Shown: piece by piece, positions 9,353 to 18,858 of the stretch
Position numbering within the stretch: position 1 is the stretch's first letter
Layout: the number at the start of each line of letters is the position of its first letter
Assembly: GCA_030039005.1 (NCBI GenBank)
Contig: JASHQT010000049.1
Location: 6,925-70,924 of the forward strand
DNA length: 64,000 bases
Source of the DNA: Bryobacteraceae bacterium
Lineage (GTDB): Bacteria; Acidobacteriota; Terriglobia; Bryobacterales; Bryobacteraceae
Direction of reading: 5' to 3'
Notes under the pieces: generated by a model
Database searches by the model: none
Told to the model about the DNA's origin: nothing
The model's input: the letters and a program-made list of their open reading frames with translations, nothing else
Program-made: the position numbers and the translations under genes

Positions 9353-9982
9353 GTGCACGCCGCAGTTGAACATTTCCTGGTCTGGCTGATTCATCTCGGA
9401 GCATTCGGCCTTTTGATCCTGGGAATCGCCGATTCCTCTTTCCTATTTCTGCCATTCGGAAACGATTTGCTACTCGTGGTGCTCACGGCCCGCGATCATG
9501 CCCATCTGCCCTGGTATATCGTGATGGCCGCGGCTGGCTCCACGCTCGGCGTAGTGCTGCTCGACGCGGTTTGCCGCAAAGGCGGCGAAGAGGGGCTGAA
9601 AAAAATGATGAAACCCCACCGTTTCGAGTATTTCGAGCGCAAAATGAGCCAGCGGGCCGGAATCGCGATCGCTACCGCTTGCCTGGCTCCGCCTCCGTTT
9701 CCGTTCACGCTGGTCATCGCCAGCGCGAGCGCTTTCGAATATCCTCGCAAGCGCCTACTGAGCTTCGTCTTCCTGGCGCGGTCTCTACGCTTTACGCTCA
9801 TCGGCCTGCTGGCCATCCATTTCGGACGTGCAATCCTGCGCATCGCCAAAGCGCCCCTTACCGAATGGATCATGCCGGTATTCATCGTGCTCTGCGCCGC
9901 CGGAAGCGCGGTTCAGGTAATGCAATGGGTGAAGCGCAGCCGCAAAGCAAAGGGCGTGGAACAGCAGCCGGTCGGCTCCTGA
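9353..9982 (+). CDS. VTT/DedA-like (YqaA-type) inner membrane protein
   Basis: The 209-residue product has about five hydrophobic segments and the layout of VTT (SNARE-associated/DedA) proteins: an N-terminal re-entrant region (GIADSSFLFLPFGNDLLLV), the conserved glycine-rich AGSTLGVVLLD segment, a basic loop, and the (P)PPFPFTLVI region before the last helices. DedA-family proteins support lipid scrambling and membrane homeostasis. The start is GTG at 9353; a weak AAGG abuts it and no better start exists nearby. Its stop (9980-9982) abuts the stop of the convergent DUF4252 gene at 9983. Confidence 0.75.
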   Translation: MHAAVEHFLVWLIHLGAFGLLILGIADSSFLFLPFGNDLLLVVLTARDHAHLPWYIVMAAAGSTLGVVLLDAVCRKGGEEGLKKMMKPHRFEYFERKMSQRAGIAIATACLAPPPFPFTLVIASASAFEYPRKRLLSFVFLARSLRFTLIGLLAIHFGRAILRIAKAPLTEWIMPVFIVLCAAGSAVQVMQWVKRSRKAKGVEQQPVGS

Positions 9983-10513
9983 CTATTTGTCTTTGTCCTT
10001 GTGAGTTTCCACTTTCGGGATTCCGAAATGTCCGCCGAGCTCGTTCAGTTGGTCCGGATCGATGCTGCCCTCGATGCTGACGATGGTCAGTTGCTTCGGT
10101 TCGGTAGATAAGATCACTAGCCCGCCGATCTTGTTGTTGCCGGTCTTCACGTACACTTCGGCATTTTCACCGGACTTCTGGCTGCGGACGCCGACGATGC
10201 GCGACCAGGCTGGATTGCGCAACGCCGCGCGAATCGGCTCAACGTCCGATTCCTGGTATTCGCCGGTCTTTTCGAATTCATAGCTACGGACGTAGATGCC
10301 TTTCAAACCCGCGATCAACTTCTTTACCTGGGCGTCGTCGGAATCCTTGTCCGAAAGAAAGCGGCTGGCCAATTGAAGCAGGTTCGAGTCCATGGTGACG
10401 TCCACCACGTCGCTGGCCTTCGACGCGAGCCGCTCCACGCTAGGCGGGATCTTAATGTCTTGCGCCGCGAGTGGCGCAAGCGCGATACAAGCCAGGGCTG
10501 CCAGTTTGATCAT
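9983..10513 (-). CDS. DUF4252-type exported protein
   Basis: The product is 176 residues, with a signal peptide (MIKLAALACIALAPLAAQDI). The body matches the DUF4252 pattern: a region about unit stability (LLQLASRFLSDKD), then LKGIYVRSYEFEKTGEY and SGENAEVYVKTGNNKIGGLVIL. Function of the family is unknown; it is typically periplasmic or outer-membrane associated and linked to ECF sigma genes. The start at 10513 has a strong GGAGGAAG site and overlaps the upstream gene by four bases (ATGA), implying translational coupling. It is the last gene of the sigma / anti-sigma-like / DUF4252 operon. Confidence 0.75.
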   Translation of the reverse strand: MIKLAALACIALAPLAAQDIKIPPSVERLASKASDVVDVTMDSNLLQLASRFLSDKDSDDAQVKKLIAGLKGIYVRSYEFEKTGEYQESDVEPIRAALRNPAWSRIVGVRSQKSGENAEVYVKTGNNKIGGLVILSTEPKQLTIVSIEGSIDPDQLNELGGHFGIPKVETHKDKDK

Positions 10514-10815
10514 TCTTCCTCCGTAGAAGCGCGCATGGTCTTCTGAATCTTCGCGAGTTGCGCGGCCGTGATTTTGAGCGCGAGTTCCAGGCGCGCCTTG
10601 GCGGCTTCTCCCTGAATCCTTTCGCGCACGGCGGTTTGATGGTCGGTCCACAGTCCGGCGGCGATGGCGAAAGCCGAGCTCGTCGCCACTACCCAGCGCA
10701 GTAACCCGAACCTGGGACGCCGCGCCGTGGCGCGAGCGAAAACCTTCGCTTCGAACCAGGCCGGCGGCTCCTTGCGAGCCAGCGCATCCTTTAATTCCTT
10801 TTCAAAATCGCCCAT
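10510..10815 (-). CDS. Single-span membrane anti-sigma-like protein
   Basis: A 101-residue protein with a cytoplasmic N-terminal helix (GDFEKELKDALARKEPPAWFE), one membrane segment (about residues 40-56, LRWVVATSSAFAIAAGLW), then a charged coiled-coil tail facing the periplasm. It lacks the HxxxCxxC of zinc anti-sigma factors. The role as the regulator of the upstream sigma factor is inferred from gene order: its ATG overlaps the sigma stop by one base (TGATG). It also overlaps the next gene by four bases, so the three proteins are made in fixed ratio. A TTG three bases earlier is a less likely start. Confidence 0.65.
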   Translation of the reverse strand: MGDFEKELKDALARKEPPAWFEAKVFARATARRPRFGLLRWVVATSSAFAIAAGLWTDHQTAVRERIQGEAAKARLELALKITAAQLAKIQKTMRASTEEE

Positions 10816-11357
10816 CAACGAATGTCTCCCATACTTCGCTCGATCTTTTCGCGCAGGATGGCGAGCGACCGGTGCAGATGGCTCTTCACCGTCCGCACGG
10901 GCATGTCCAGAACTTCCGAGATTTCTTCCGGTGTCAAGTCTTCCTGATAGCGCAGCACCACGGCCATGCGCGGCTTCTCCGCGAGCGTCGCGATCAACTG
11001 GCGCAAGCGGCGGTTCAGCAAAGGATCGCCGCGATCCTCGGCGACCGACGGCTCCGCAGTATCGCCCAAGGCGATCGTATAATGCGCGCCGCGCTTCCGC
11101 GCGTAGTCAATGCAGCGGTGGCTGGTGGTTTTTCGCAGCCAGAAGACCACATGCCGCGGCGAATCCAATCGATCGAACTTGCGATAAAGCTGCAAAAATA
11201 CGTCCTGCGCGATTTCCTCGGCCGCGCCCCGATCCCGCAAAAAATGGTACGCCAGGCTGAACACCATGGACTGATTGGCCCGCAGCGCATCGGCGAAAGC
11301 CATCTCCGGCGCCGTTTGCACCTTCGGCTGAGGTTCCGCGTTCGCCTCCGTCAGCAT
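10815..11357 (-). CDS. ECF-family RNA polymerase sigma factor
   Basis: Region 2 is evident in SMVFSLAYHFLRDRGAAEEI followed by AQDVFLQLYRKFD. Region 4 carries the helix-turn-helix: TPEEISEVLDMPVRTVKSHL and HRSLAILREKI. Length (180 residues) is normal for an ECF sigma factor, which redirects RNA polymerase to stress or envelope genes. The ATG at 11357 is used here; a TTG at 11399 would add 14 residues but has no ribosome-binding site. It leads a coupled operon with a membrane anti-sigma-like protein and a DUF4252 protein, suggesting an envelope signal. Confidence 0.85.
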   Translation of the reverse strand: MLTEANAEPQPKVQTAPEMAFADALRANQSMVFSLAYHFLRDRGAAEEIAQDVFLQLYRKFDRLDSPRHVVFWLRKTTSHRCIDYARKRGAHYTIALGDTAEPSVAEDRGDPLLNRRLRQLIATLAEKPRMAVVLRYQEDLTPEEISEVLDMPVRTVKSHLHRSLAILREKIERSMGDIR

Positions 11358-11411
11358 CTCTAGTGAGGAGTACGGGACGGAAGGCACGGCGGGACGCAAT
11401 TTTTTGCTGCT

Positions 11412-12383
11412 TTATCTGACGTAGGCCGGGAGGCCCTGGAGCTCGGACTCCTCCACTTTGACCCACCCGCCGTCAAACGCCTCGACCAGACTGCCTTCGA
11501 GGAACCAACTCTTCGGCGCGTGGCCGCCCCACAGCGCTTGCCGGCGCGAATCGTGCAGGTTCCAGCGGATGGGCTCGAAATCGGGATCGACGCTTAGGTA
11601 ATCCGACGTATAGAGCTCAATGCGGTGCCCGTCGGGATCGCGCAAGTAGAGAAAGTACGCGTTGGTGATGCCGTGACGGCCGGGACCGCGCTCGATGCGA
11701 TCGGTTTCAAAGGCGCCCGCGAGAATGTCGCAGAGCTGCGAAACCCGCGCGCCGTCGGGCAGCCAATACGCGAAATGATGCAGCCGCGGCCCGGAGCCGT
11801 TGGTGGTGGCCAAATCGTGGACGTGGCCCTTGCGCTGCAACCAGGTGGCCCAGACGCGGCCGGTGTCGTCTTCGGTGTATTCGGTGAGCCGGAAATCGAG
11901 ATGTTTCTGGTACCAATCGGTGAGCTCTTTCACCTGCGGCGAAAGAACGTTGATGTGATCGATTCGCTGGATGCCCGGGCCGCGATGCAGATCGAAGCGC
12001 TGGAGCAGCCAGGGATGCTTGATCGATTCGTAGTAGAACGCGATGGGAAAGCCGAACGGATCCTGCAGGCGCAGGATGCGCGGGCGGTCCCGCTCAGATT
12101 CGAAGCGATGCGGAAGGCCCTGGGATTGCGCGATGGCGGCGATTTCATCCAGTGCGGCTTCGGAGCCGGCTTTGTAGGCGAGCTGCCGGACGCCAATGTC
12201 ATTGCCCAGTTCCAGCTTCAGGCTCCACTCACGATCTTCGACGCCGCGCAGGTACAACGCGCGGTCGTCTTCGTGAACCACGTTGAGACCGAGCAGATCG
12301 ACGTAGAAATGGCGCGACGCGGCAATGTCAGCCACCGACAGTATGACGTGGCCGATGCGAATGACGCGAGGGAACGAAGACAT
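11412..12383 (-). CDS. hpaD: Homoprotocatechuate 2,3-dioxygenase (VOC extradiol type)
   Basis: This enzyme opens the aromatic ring of 3,4-dihydroxyphenylacetate to 5-carboxymethyl-2-hydroxymuconate semialdehyde. The 323-residue chain has two vicinal-oxygen-chelate halves. The iron ligands expected from the Brevibacterium/Arthrobacter-type enzyme are in place: His143 (IDHINVLSP), His203 (GPRLHHFAYW) and Glu256 (HRIELYTSDY), as is the second-shell His189 (HVHDLA). The typical RIERGPGRHGITNA stretch is conserved. The gene follows hpaE by three bases on the same strand, giving the next pathway step. The rest of the pathway is not in the window. Confidence 0.88.
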   Translation of the reverse strand: MSSFPRVIRIGHVILSVADIAASRHFYVDLLGLNVVHEDDRALYLRGVEDREWSLKLELGNDIGVRQLAYKAGSEAALDEIAAIAQSQGLPHRFESERDRPRILRLQDPFGFPIAFYYESIKHPWLLQRFDLHRGPGIQRIDHINVLSPQVKELTDWYQKHLDFRLTEYTEDDTGRVWATWLQRKGHVHDLATTNGSGPRLHHFAYWLPDGARVSQLCDILAGAFETDRIERGPGRHGITNAYFLYLRDPDGHRIELYTSDYLSVDPDFEPIRWNLHDSRRQALWGGHAPKSWFLEGSLVEAFDGGWVKVEESELQGLPAYVR

Positions 12384-12386
12384 GTG

Positions 12387-13913
12387 TTAGCCCTTCCCAA
12401 ATTTTGGAATCGCGTGCGATCCCAACGGGACTGCGATGTGTTTGAGTTCAGTATAAAACTCGAAGGAGTGCTCGCCGCCCTCGCGATGCGTGCCGCTGGA
12501 TTTCACGCCTCCAAATGGTGTGGGCAGATGGCGCACGTTGTGGCTGTTGATCCAGGTCATGCCGGCTTCCATCGCGAGCGCCATGCGGTGCGCGCGCGTG
12601 ACGTCGCGAGTCCAGATATAGGACGCCAAGCCGTATTTCACGTCGTTGGCTTTGGCTAACGCGTCGGCTTCGTCGTCGAATGGAATGGCCGTCAGTACGG
12701 GGCCGAAAATCTCTTCCTGAGCGATGCGCATACGATTTTCGCCCAGGAACAGGGCAGGGGAGACGTAGTTGCCCTCGGTTCCCACGCGCTCGCCGCCAAC
12801 AACCAGCTTGGCGCCTTCCTGTTTGCCGATCTCGATGTAGCCGAGCACGCGATCGCGATGCTCGGGATGGATGAGCGGGCCAACTTCGGTGTCCGGGTCG
12901 AGCGGGCTGCCGACCTTCACGCGGCGCGCGCGATCGGCGATCTTTTGGGTGAAGTCATCGAAAATCGAGCGTTCGATCAGCGCGCGCGAATTGGCGGTGC
13001 AGCGCTCGCCGTTGAAGCTGTAGATCTGAAACACGGTGGCGTCGAGCGCGCGATCGAGATCGGCGTCGGCGAAAATCACGGCCGGGGATTTGCCGCCGAG
13101 TTCGAGCGAAAGCCGCTTCAGGTGATCGGCGCCGGTTTTCATCACGATCGATCCCGTGGTAGTTTCGCCGGTAAACGTAATGAGCGGAACCAAAGGATGC
13201 GCTACCAGCGGCGCGCCCGCTTCCTCGCCGTAGCCTTGTACGACGTTGAAGACGCCGGGCGGCAGGTCCGCCTCCTCGATGATCTGCGCGAGTTTCCAAG
13301 CCGTGAGCGGCGACCATTCGGCGGGTTTCAACACCACAGTGTTACCGGTGGCGAGCGCCGGTGCGATGCGCCACGTGGACAGCATCATGGGCGCGTTCCA
13401 CGGCGTGATGATGCCGCATACGCCCACCGGGACGCGGAGGCTGTAGTTGAGCCATTCGGTGTCCACCGGGTACGTACGGCCGTCCATGGCCTTTTCGGCG
13501 TATTCGGAGTAGAAGCTGAAGTTTTCAGCCGTGCGCGCGATTTGCGCGCGAACAATCTTTAGCGCCTGCCCCGCGTCCAGGCATTCGATGGTGGCTAGCT
13601 CGTCGCCATGTTTTTCGATCAGGCTCGCGATCTTGAACAGGTATTTCTTGCGATCCTTGGCTTTGCCGTGGCCCCATTTTTCAAACGCGGCGTGAGCGGC
13701 CGTGGCCGCGCGATCGATGTCCTCGGCGTGGCCGCGCCAGGCACGCGACAGCGTGCGATTGGTGGAGGGGTCGAGCGTTTCGAACGTTTCCCCGCGGGCA
13801 CCCTCCGTCCAGCGGCCGTTGATGTAATGCTCGACAGTAGCGCGGGCGAGCTTAGCGCGCACCTCATCGATGAACTCCGGGCTGATCCCGGCGGGAGCGG
13901 TAGCGGTGGCCAT
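12387..13913 (-). CDS. hpaE: 5-carboxymethyl-2-hydroxymuconate semialdehyde dehydrogenase
   Basis: NAD-dependent aldehyde dehydrogenase of 508 residues acting on the ring-cleavage product of HpaD. Family landmarks are complete: Asn173 in TPWNAPMM, Glu271 in LELGGKSP, and the catalytic Cys305 in NGERCTANSR. The C-terminal PFGGVKSSGTHREGGEHSFE closely matches HpaE rather than generic aldehyde dehydrogenases, as does the WLNYSLRVPVGVCGIITPWN stretch. It is first in a two-gene hpaE-hpaD unit. Upstream a TATAGT hexamer lies about ten bases before the ATG and may be the -10 element. Confidence 0.87.
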   Translation of the reverse strand: MATATAPAGISPEFIDEVRAKLARATVEHYINGRWTEGARGETFETLDPSTNRTLSRAWRGHAEDIDRAATAAHAAFEKWGHGKAKDRKKYLFKIASLIEKHGDELATIECLDAGQALKIVRAQIARTAENFSFYSEYAEKAMDGRTYPVDTEWLNYSLRVPVGVCGIITPWNAPMMLSTWRIAPALATGNTVVLKPAEWSPLTAWKLAQIIEEADLPPGVFNVVQGYGEEAGAPLVAHPLVPLITFTGETTTGSIVMKTGADHLKRLSLELGGKSPAVIFADADLDRALDATVFQIYSFNGERCTANSRALIERSIFDDFTQKIADRARRVKVGSPLDPDTEVGPLIHPEHRDRVLGYIEIGKQEGAKLVVGGERVGTEGNYVSPALFLGENRMRIAQEEIFGPVLTAIPFDDEADALAKANDVKYGLASYIWTRDVTRAHRMALAMEAGMTWINSHNVRHLPTPFGGVKSSGTHREGGEHSFEFYTELKHIAVPLGSHAIPKFGKG

Positions 13914-13949
13914 GCGATGACTTTACTATACCCGGCGCGGCATGCGTTG

Positions 13950-15689
13950 CTACTTCAGCACCACGTGCCGTTCTTTCAGGATGGTTCCGGTAGCCAGTTG
14001 GAACTGCGCGATGGCTTCGGCCAAATCGGCCTGCGAACGGCGTTCCTGGCTGCGCGCGGTGATCATGGTGGCTTGGCGCTGTTGCACTAAGAAGAGCGTC
14101 GATGTGCCGGCGTGAAACTGGCGCTGCTCGCTTTGATACTGTTCTTCGGCCGATTCGCGCGCCACCGACGCGGCTTGCAGGCGGAGCTGCGCCATTTGCA
14201 GATTCTCCATCGCGTTGCGAACGTCGGATTGAATGTTTTGCTCGGTCTGCTGCTGTTGATTCTTGATGCGGCGCGTTTCGGCGAGCGACTTGCCGAGATT
14301 GGCTTCCGCGGTGCGATTACGGATCGGCAGCGATATGCTCAATTGCACTTCCGTGGTGGGAAAATTTCCATCCAGGATCGCGGCCAGGGAATGCCCGTAG
14401 TTTCCCACCAAGACCGGCGGCAGCGTGGTGCTTCCAAACGAAACCGGGGAAAGCGCCGGCAATCCCTCCAGCGCCGAAAGTTCGTTGATCTGCGTTGTTA
14501 AGGGCGCGAACGCCGCGCTAAACGGGTTGGGCCCAGCCGGCAGCAGCGTTCCGGCTAACCCGGCGCGCGTGTACAGCGCGGTGAGATTCACTTGAGGTTT
14601 AGTCTGATTGCGGTAATAGCGGACGTCTTTTTCGTTGATCTCGCCGTTGATTTTGACTTCGGCGATTTCGGGCCGGTTGGCCATGGCCTGGGCGACTGCG
14701 TCCGCGAGCGGCGTGAGTGGAACCTGGACATCTTCCGGTGTCGTCGGAAGCAGCGCGGCGAACCACTGCGGGTCGGACTGATCGGGCAGGATCAGTTCCT
14801 TCAGCGTATTTTCGGCGCCGGTGAGCGCCGATTGCGCCGCATAGGCGCCCACTTCGAAGGTGGCGAGCTGCGTCTGCGCGGCTACCACATCGATGGGAGC
14901 GAGCAGTCCCTGTTCTTCCTGGCGCCGGTTGCTTTCGTCCTGCTGGACGCCAATGCGTACCGCATCCAGTTGCACCTGCATGTTGTTGTAGGCGTATTCG
15001 AGCTCCCAGTAAGCCTGCTCGGCTTGCAGCACCACATTCATGACGCGCTGGCGGAATTGCTCGTCCGTGAGCTCTCGATTTTTCTTGGCGACATCGATCT
15101 GATGGCGGTTGTTGTCATACATGAAATTGCGCCACAGCGGCTGTGTGTAGGAAAAATTCAAGGCCGTCTGGTACTGCGGGTTCAGCGAAAGAAACTCGTT
15201 GTTGGAGAAGGCGTCGAGAGAGGAAAGATCCATCTTGAAAAGTCCGCCGAACCAGGGCATGTTCTGGGTGATTCCCGGGTCGGCCTCCCAGGCTTTGTTC
15301 AGCAGGCTGCCGTTGGCGCTGCCGCCGAGCGAGGAGGCGATGGGCGTGGTCTGCTGCTCCCAATACGCGTTGACGTTGAGCGTCGGATCGTAAACGCCTT
15401 TCGCGCCAGTGAGCGAGTAATCCGCTTCCAGGCGATCGATGCGGGCGAACTCGATATCTTTGTTGTTCGCGAGCGCCATGGTCAAAGCTTGGTCGAGCGA
15501 AATCTCCATTTTGGTTTCGACGCCGGTGCGCGGCGGCAACTGAAACGGACGCACGGGCGGAACCAGCGTGCTATTGGGCCGCGAAGATAGCGTCTCCTGG
15601 GCGGGCGTCTTCGGCTGTTGCGCGAAAGCATTTTGGATCAGAGCCGCGGAAAGCGCGAACGGTAAAACAAGTAGCGATGGGCGGTACAT
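13950..15689 (-). CDS. TolC-family outer membrane efflux protein
   Basis: The product is 579 residues, with signal peptide (cleavage after ALIQNAFAQ) and two long coiled-coil OEP repeats that form the outer membrane channel and periplasmic tunnel of tripartite pumps. The second half shows the typical sequence LSISLPIRNRTAEANLGKSL. It is longer than TolC (about 470 mature residues) because of insertions near residues 370-440. Its ATG overlaps the RND pump stop by one base. It is the last gene of the TetR-adaptor-pump-channel operon. Confidence 0.87.
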   Translation of the reverse strand: MYRPSLLVLPFALSAALIQNAFAQQPKTPAQETLSSRPNSTLVPPVRPFQLPPRTGVETKMEISLDQALTMALANNKDIEFARIDRLEADYSLTGAKGVYDPTLNVNAYWEQQTTPIASSLGGSANGSLLNKAWEADPGITQNMPWFGGLFKMDLSSLDAFSNNEFLSLNPQYQTALNFSYTQPLWRNFMYDNNRHQIDVAKKNRELTDEQFRQRVMNVVLQAEQAYWELEYAYNNMQVQLDAVRIGVQQDESNRRQEEQGLLAPIDVVAAQTQLATFEVGAYAAQSALTGAENTLKELILPDQSDPQWFAALLPTTPEDVQVPLTPLADAVAQAMANRPEIAEVKINGEINEKDVRYYRNQTKPQVNLTALYTRAGLAGTLLPAGPNPFSAAFAPLTTQINELSALEGLPALSPVSFGSTTLPPVLVGNYGHSLAAILDGNFPTTEVQLSISLPIRNRTAEANLGKSLAETRRIKNQQQQTEQNIQSDVRNAMENLQMAQLRLQAASVARESAEEQYQSEQRQFHAGTSTLFLVQQRQATMITARSQERRSQADLAEAIAQFQLATGTILKERHVVLK

Positions 15690-18600
15690 CAGGCGTGTTC
15701 TCCGGCGGGGTCCAAACCAGGAACCACGTCTCTTATTGGTTGGGGCGTCTTCTCGTGCTTGCGCGCGAATTTGCGGAAGAGCGGCAATTGCTTCATGTCG
15801 TCAAAGAGCGAATAAAAAACCGGGACGGCGAGGAGGGTAAGCAACAAACACAAGGTCTGCCCGCCAACCACCAGCACGCCGATGGACCGGTTGCTCGCCG
15901 AGCCTTCGCCGTTGGAAAGCACCAGCGGGAGCATGCCGGCGACCAACGCGGTGGTGGTCATCAGGATGGGCCGCAGCCGGTCGCGATTGGCCTGGATGAT
16001 GGCGTCATAGCGGTTCATTCCCGCGGCGCGCAGTCCGTTGGTGTGGTCGATTTGCAGGATCGCGTTCTTCTTCACGATCCCGAACAACAGCAATAGGCCG
16101 AGGCCGGACATGATGTTCACGGCTTGATGGAACATCAACAGCGAGAGGATGCCGAACGGAATCGCGAGCGGCAGCGTCAGCAGGATCGTAAACGGGTGAA
16201 CGAAGGATTCGAACTGCGCCGCGAGCACGATGTACATGAAGATGAACGTCAGCGCGATGGCGAGGATGAAATAATAGCCGGCGCGGCCGAGCTCCTTCGA
16301 AGTGCCAACCAGACTGGTGCGATAGCCAGGATCCATGTGCATCTGGGCCGCGAGATCGTTGAGGGTGGAAATCACTTTCTGTTGCGATCCGCCGGGCATG
16401 ATGTTGGCGCTCAGCGTCACCTGGCGCTGGCGATCCAGACGCCCGATGCTGGAGGGCGCATCGCCGCTCTTGATGCGCACCACTTGATCGAGCGGCACCC
16501 AGCCGCGCGTATTGGTGGAAAAGACGGTGAGCTGGCGCAGGCCCTCCGCGCTGGTGCGGTACTGCATGTCGGCGCGCACACGCACGTCGTACTCTTCGCC
16601 GCCGGAGGGGAACGAGGAGACCACCTGGCCGGCCACCATGGTGTTCAACGCTTGAGCGATGTCGCTGACGCGCACACCTAAATCGGCGGCGCGCTGGCGA
16701 TCGATTTCGACGCGCAGCTCTGGCTTGCCGTACACCAGCGACGTATCGGCATCGGCGATGTAGGGCATCGCCTTCAATTTCGCGAGCAGCGCCTGCGAGT
16801 AGGTGTTGAGCTTGTCGAGGTCCGGGCCGGTGAGCGTGAACTGTACGTCGGCTTGGCCGCCCCCGGGACCGCTGGCCGCCTGGCCCACACTGGTGCGCAG
16901 ATCCTTTGGATAATGGGTGAGAATTTCGCGCGCTTTCGCGATGAGTTGATCCTGCGTGTCCTTGCGCGCGTCGCGCGGAACCAGCTTGACGTAGATCGCG
17001 GCGCTGTTGACTTCGCCGCCCGTGGCTCCGGTGAAGGATTGCGAGGCAATACCCACGGACGTCAGAGTGTCGCTGACGCCCGGCAGGGTGCGGACGTCGC
17101 GCGCAATGCGCTCGGCGATGGTGACGGTAGCGGCGAGCGAGCTGCCCTCGGGCGCGCGGATATTGACTTGAAACTCCGAACGGTCATCTTCGGGAAGAAA
17201 ATTTTTGCCGACCAGGATGAACAGCGGGACCGTGCTGAGCACGACGCCGGCGCTGATGGCGACCATCGTTTTGCGATGCGCCATGGCCCACTCGAGCATC
17301 CGCGTGTAATGACCGTCCAGGAAGCGGAAGAAGCGCGAGTCTTTGGAGCTCTTCTCCTTGCCGCCCTCATGGCCGGCGTGCATCTTGATGAAGCGCGAAG
17401 TGAGCATCGGCGTCAGGGTGAAGGACACCAGCAGCGAGACCGCGATGGCGAAAGACGCCGTAAATCCGAAGGACGACATGAAACGCCCGACGATGCCACC
17501 CATGAAGCCGATGGGCAGGAACACGGCGAGCAGGGAGAAAGTGGTCGCCATGACCGCCAGGCCGATGTCGCGTGTGCCCTCAATCGCGGCGCGGAACGGC
17601 GACATGCCTTTTTCTTCCATGAAGCGGTAAATATTTTCGAGCACAATAATGGCGTCGTCGATTACGATGCCCACCATGAGCGTCAGGGCCAGCATGGTGA
17701 TCTGGTTCAAGTCGAAGCCGATCGCGGCCATCAGGGCGAAGGTCGAAATGATCGAGGTGGGAATCGCAACGGCGGAAATCAGCGTGGTACGGATGTTGGC
17801 GAGGAACGCGAACACGATGGCGGCCGCCAGGATGCTGCCCTCGATCAAATGCTGCTCGAGCGAATGCACGGCCGCCTTGATGAAAATGGACTGATCGTTG
17901 GTGATGGCGATGTGGATGTCTTTGGGAAGAGTAGATTCGACTTGCTTGATGCGCTCCTTGAGTGCGTCGGCGGCGGCCACGGTATTCTGGCCGGATTGCT
18001 TGGAGACCACCATGGTCACGGCAGGTTGGCCGTTCAGGCGCGCGGCGGTGGTGGGCTCTTCCTGCGAATCCTCCGCGTAGCCGATGTCGCGCAGCTTGAC
18101 CACGTAAGAGCCGCGCTGGGCGATGGCGATTTCGTTGAACTGCGCGGGATCCACCAGCCGGCCGAGCGTGCGCACCGCCAGTTCGCGCGCACCCGCATTC
18201 ACGTTGCCGGCGGGCATTTCCATGTTTTGCTGGCGCAGCGCGTTGGCTACGTCGGAGATGGCCAGGTTGTACCCACGCATCTTGTCGGGATCCACCCAGA
18301 CGCGGATCTCACGCTTCAGTCCGCCGACCAATTGAATTTGCCCGATGCCGTTGATGTTTTCCAGTTGCGGCTTGATTTGCTTGTCGGCAATCTCGGTGAC
18401 CTCGCGCAGCGGACGCGGTGAAGACAGCGCGATCTCCATGATGGGCGTGGCATCGGGATCGAATTTCTGCACCACGGGCGCCTTTGCGGTATCGGGAAGG
18501 TCGTTGACGATCAGGTTGACTTTGTCGCGAATTTCCTGCGCGCCCACGTCGCCGTTCTTGTCGAGCGAAAACGTAACCGTGACCGTGGATTGGCCCTCCA

Positions 18601-18856
18601 CCGAAGTGGACTGCACCTGCTCGATATCGCTGATGGTGTTGACGGAATCCTCGATGCGCTTGGTGATGTCGGTTTCGATCTCTTCGGCGGATGCGCCGGG
18701 ATTGCTGACGGTCACTGACACGGTGGGCAGATCGATCTTGGGGAACAGGTCCACGCCCAGCGTGAAGAACGAAAAAATGCCTACCACCATGAGCGCGACG
18801 ATCAGCATGGTGGCGAAAACGGGCCGTTTGACGCAGATTTCGGCGAGTTTATGCAC
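15689..18856 (-). CDS. RND efflux pump, HAE1/AcrB family
   Basis: The 1055-residue pump subunit has the AcrB topology: TM1 near residues 13-32, large periplasmic loop, TM2-TM6, a second loop and TM7-TM12. The proton-relay aspartate pair is present in TM4 (GIVIDDAIIVLENIYRF), as are porter-domain motifs such as VEGQSTVTVTFSLDKNGD. HAE1 pumps expel hydrophobic and amphiphilic compounds using the proton gradient. The gene lies three bases after the adaptor gene and overlaps the channel gene by one base. Substrate cannot be read from sequence; detergents, aromatics or antibiotics are all possible. Confidence 0.9.
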   Translation of the reverse strand: MHKLAEICVKRPVFATMLIVALMVVGIFSFFTLGVDLFPKIDLPTVSVTVSNPGASAEEIETDITKRIEDSVNTISDIEQVQSTSVEGQSTVTVTFSLDKNGDVGAQEIRDKVNLIVNDLPDTAKAPVVQKFDPDATPIMEIALSSPRPLREVTEIADKQIKPQLENINGIGQIQLVGGLKREIRVWVDPDKMRGYNLAISDVANALRQQNMEMPAGNVNAGARELAVRTLGRLVDPAQFNEIAIAQRGSYVVKLRDIGYAEDSQEEPTTAARLNGQPAVTMVVSKQSGQNTVAAADALKERIKQVESTLPKDIHIAITNDQSIFIKAAVHSLEQHLIEGSILAAAIVFAFLANIRTTLISAVAIPTSIISTFALMAAIGFDLNQITMLALTLMVGIVIDDAIIVLENIYRFMEEKGMSPFRAAIEGTRDIGLAVMATTFSLLAVFLPIGFMGGIVGRFMSSFGFTASFAIAVSLLVSFTLTPMLTSRFIKMHAGHEGGKEKSSKDSRFFRFLDGHYTRMLEWAMAHRKTMVAISAGVVLSTVPLFILVGKNFLPEDDRSEFQVNIRAPEGSSLAATVTIAERIARDVRTLPGVSDTLTSVGIASQSFTGATGGEVNSAAIYVKLVPRDARKDTQDQLIAKAREILTHYPKDLRTSVGQAASGPGGGQADVQFTLTGPDLDKLNTYSQALLAKLKAMPYIADADTSLVYGKPELRVEIDRQRAADLGVRVSDIAQALNTMVAGQVVSSFPSGGEEYDVRVRADMQYRTSAEGLRQLTVFSTNTRGWVPLDQVVRIKSGDAPSSIGRLDRQRQVTLSANIMPGGSQQKVISTLNDLAAQMHMDPGYRTSLVGTSKELGRAGYYFILAIALTFIFMYIVLAAQFESFVHPFTILLTLPLAIPFGILSLLMFHQAVNIMSGLGLLLLFGIVKKNAILQIDHTNGLRAAGMNRYDAIIQANRDRLRPILMTTTALVAGMLPLVLSNGEGSASNRSIGVLVVGGQTLCLLLTLLAVPVFYSLFDDMKQLPLFRKFARKHEKTPQPIRDVVPGLDPAGEHA

Positions 18857-18858
18857 GG

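Noticed and set aside
16853..18421. Long plus-strand frame of 522 codons opposite the RND pump
   Set aside because: Antisense shadow of a high-GC gene; the composition (Asp/Gly/His-rich) is typical of such shadows and the pump is certain.
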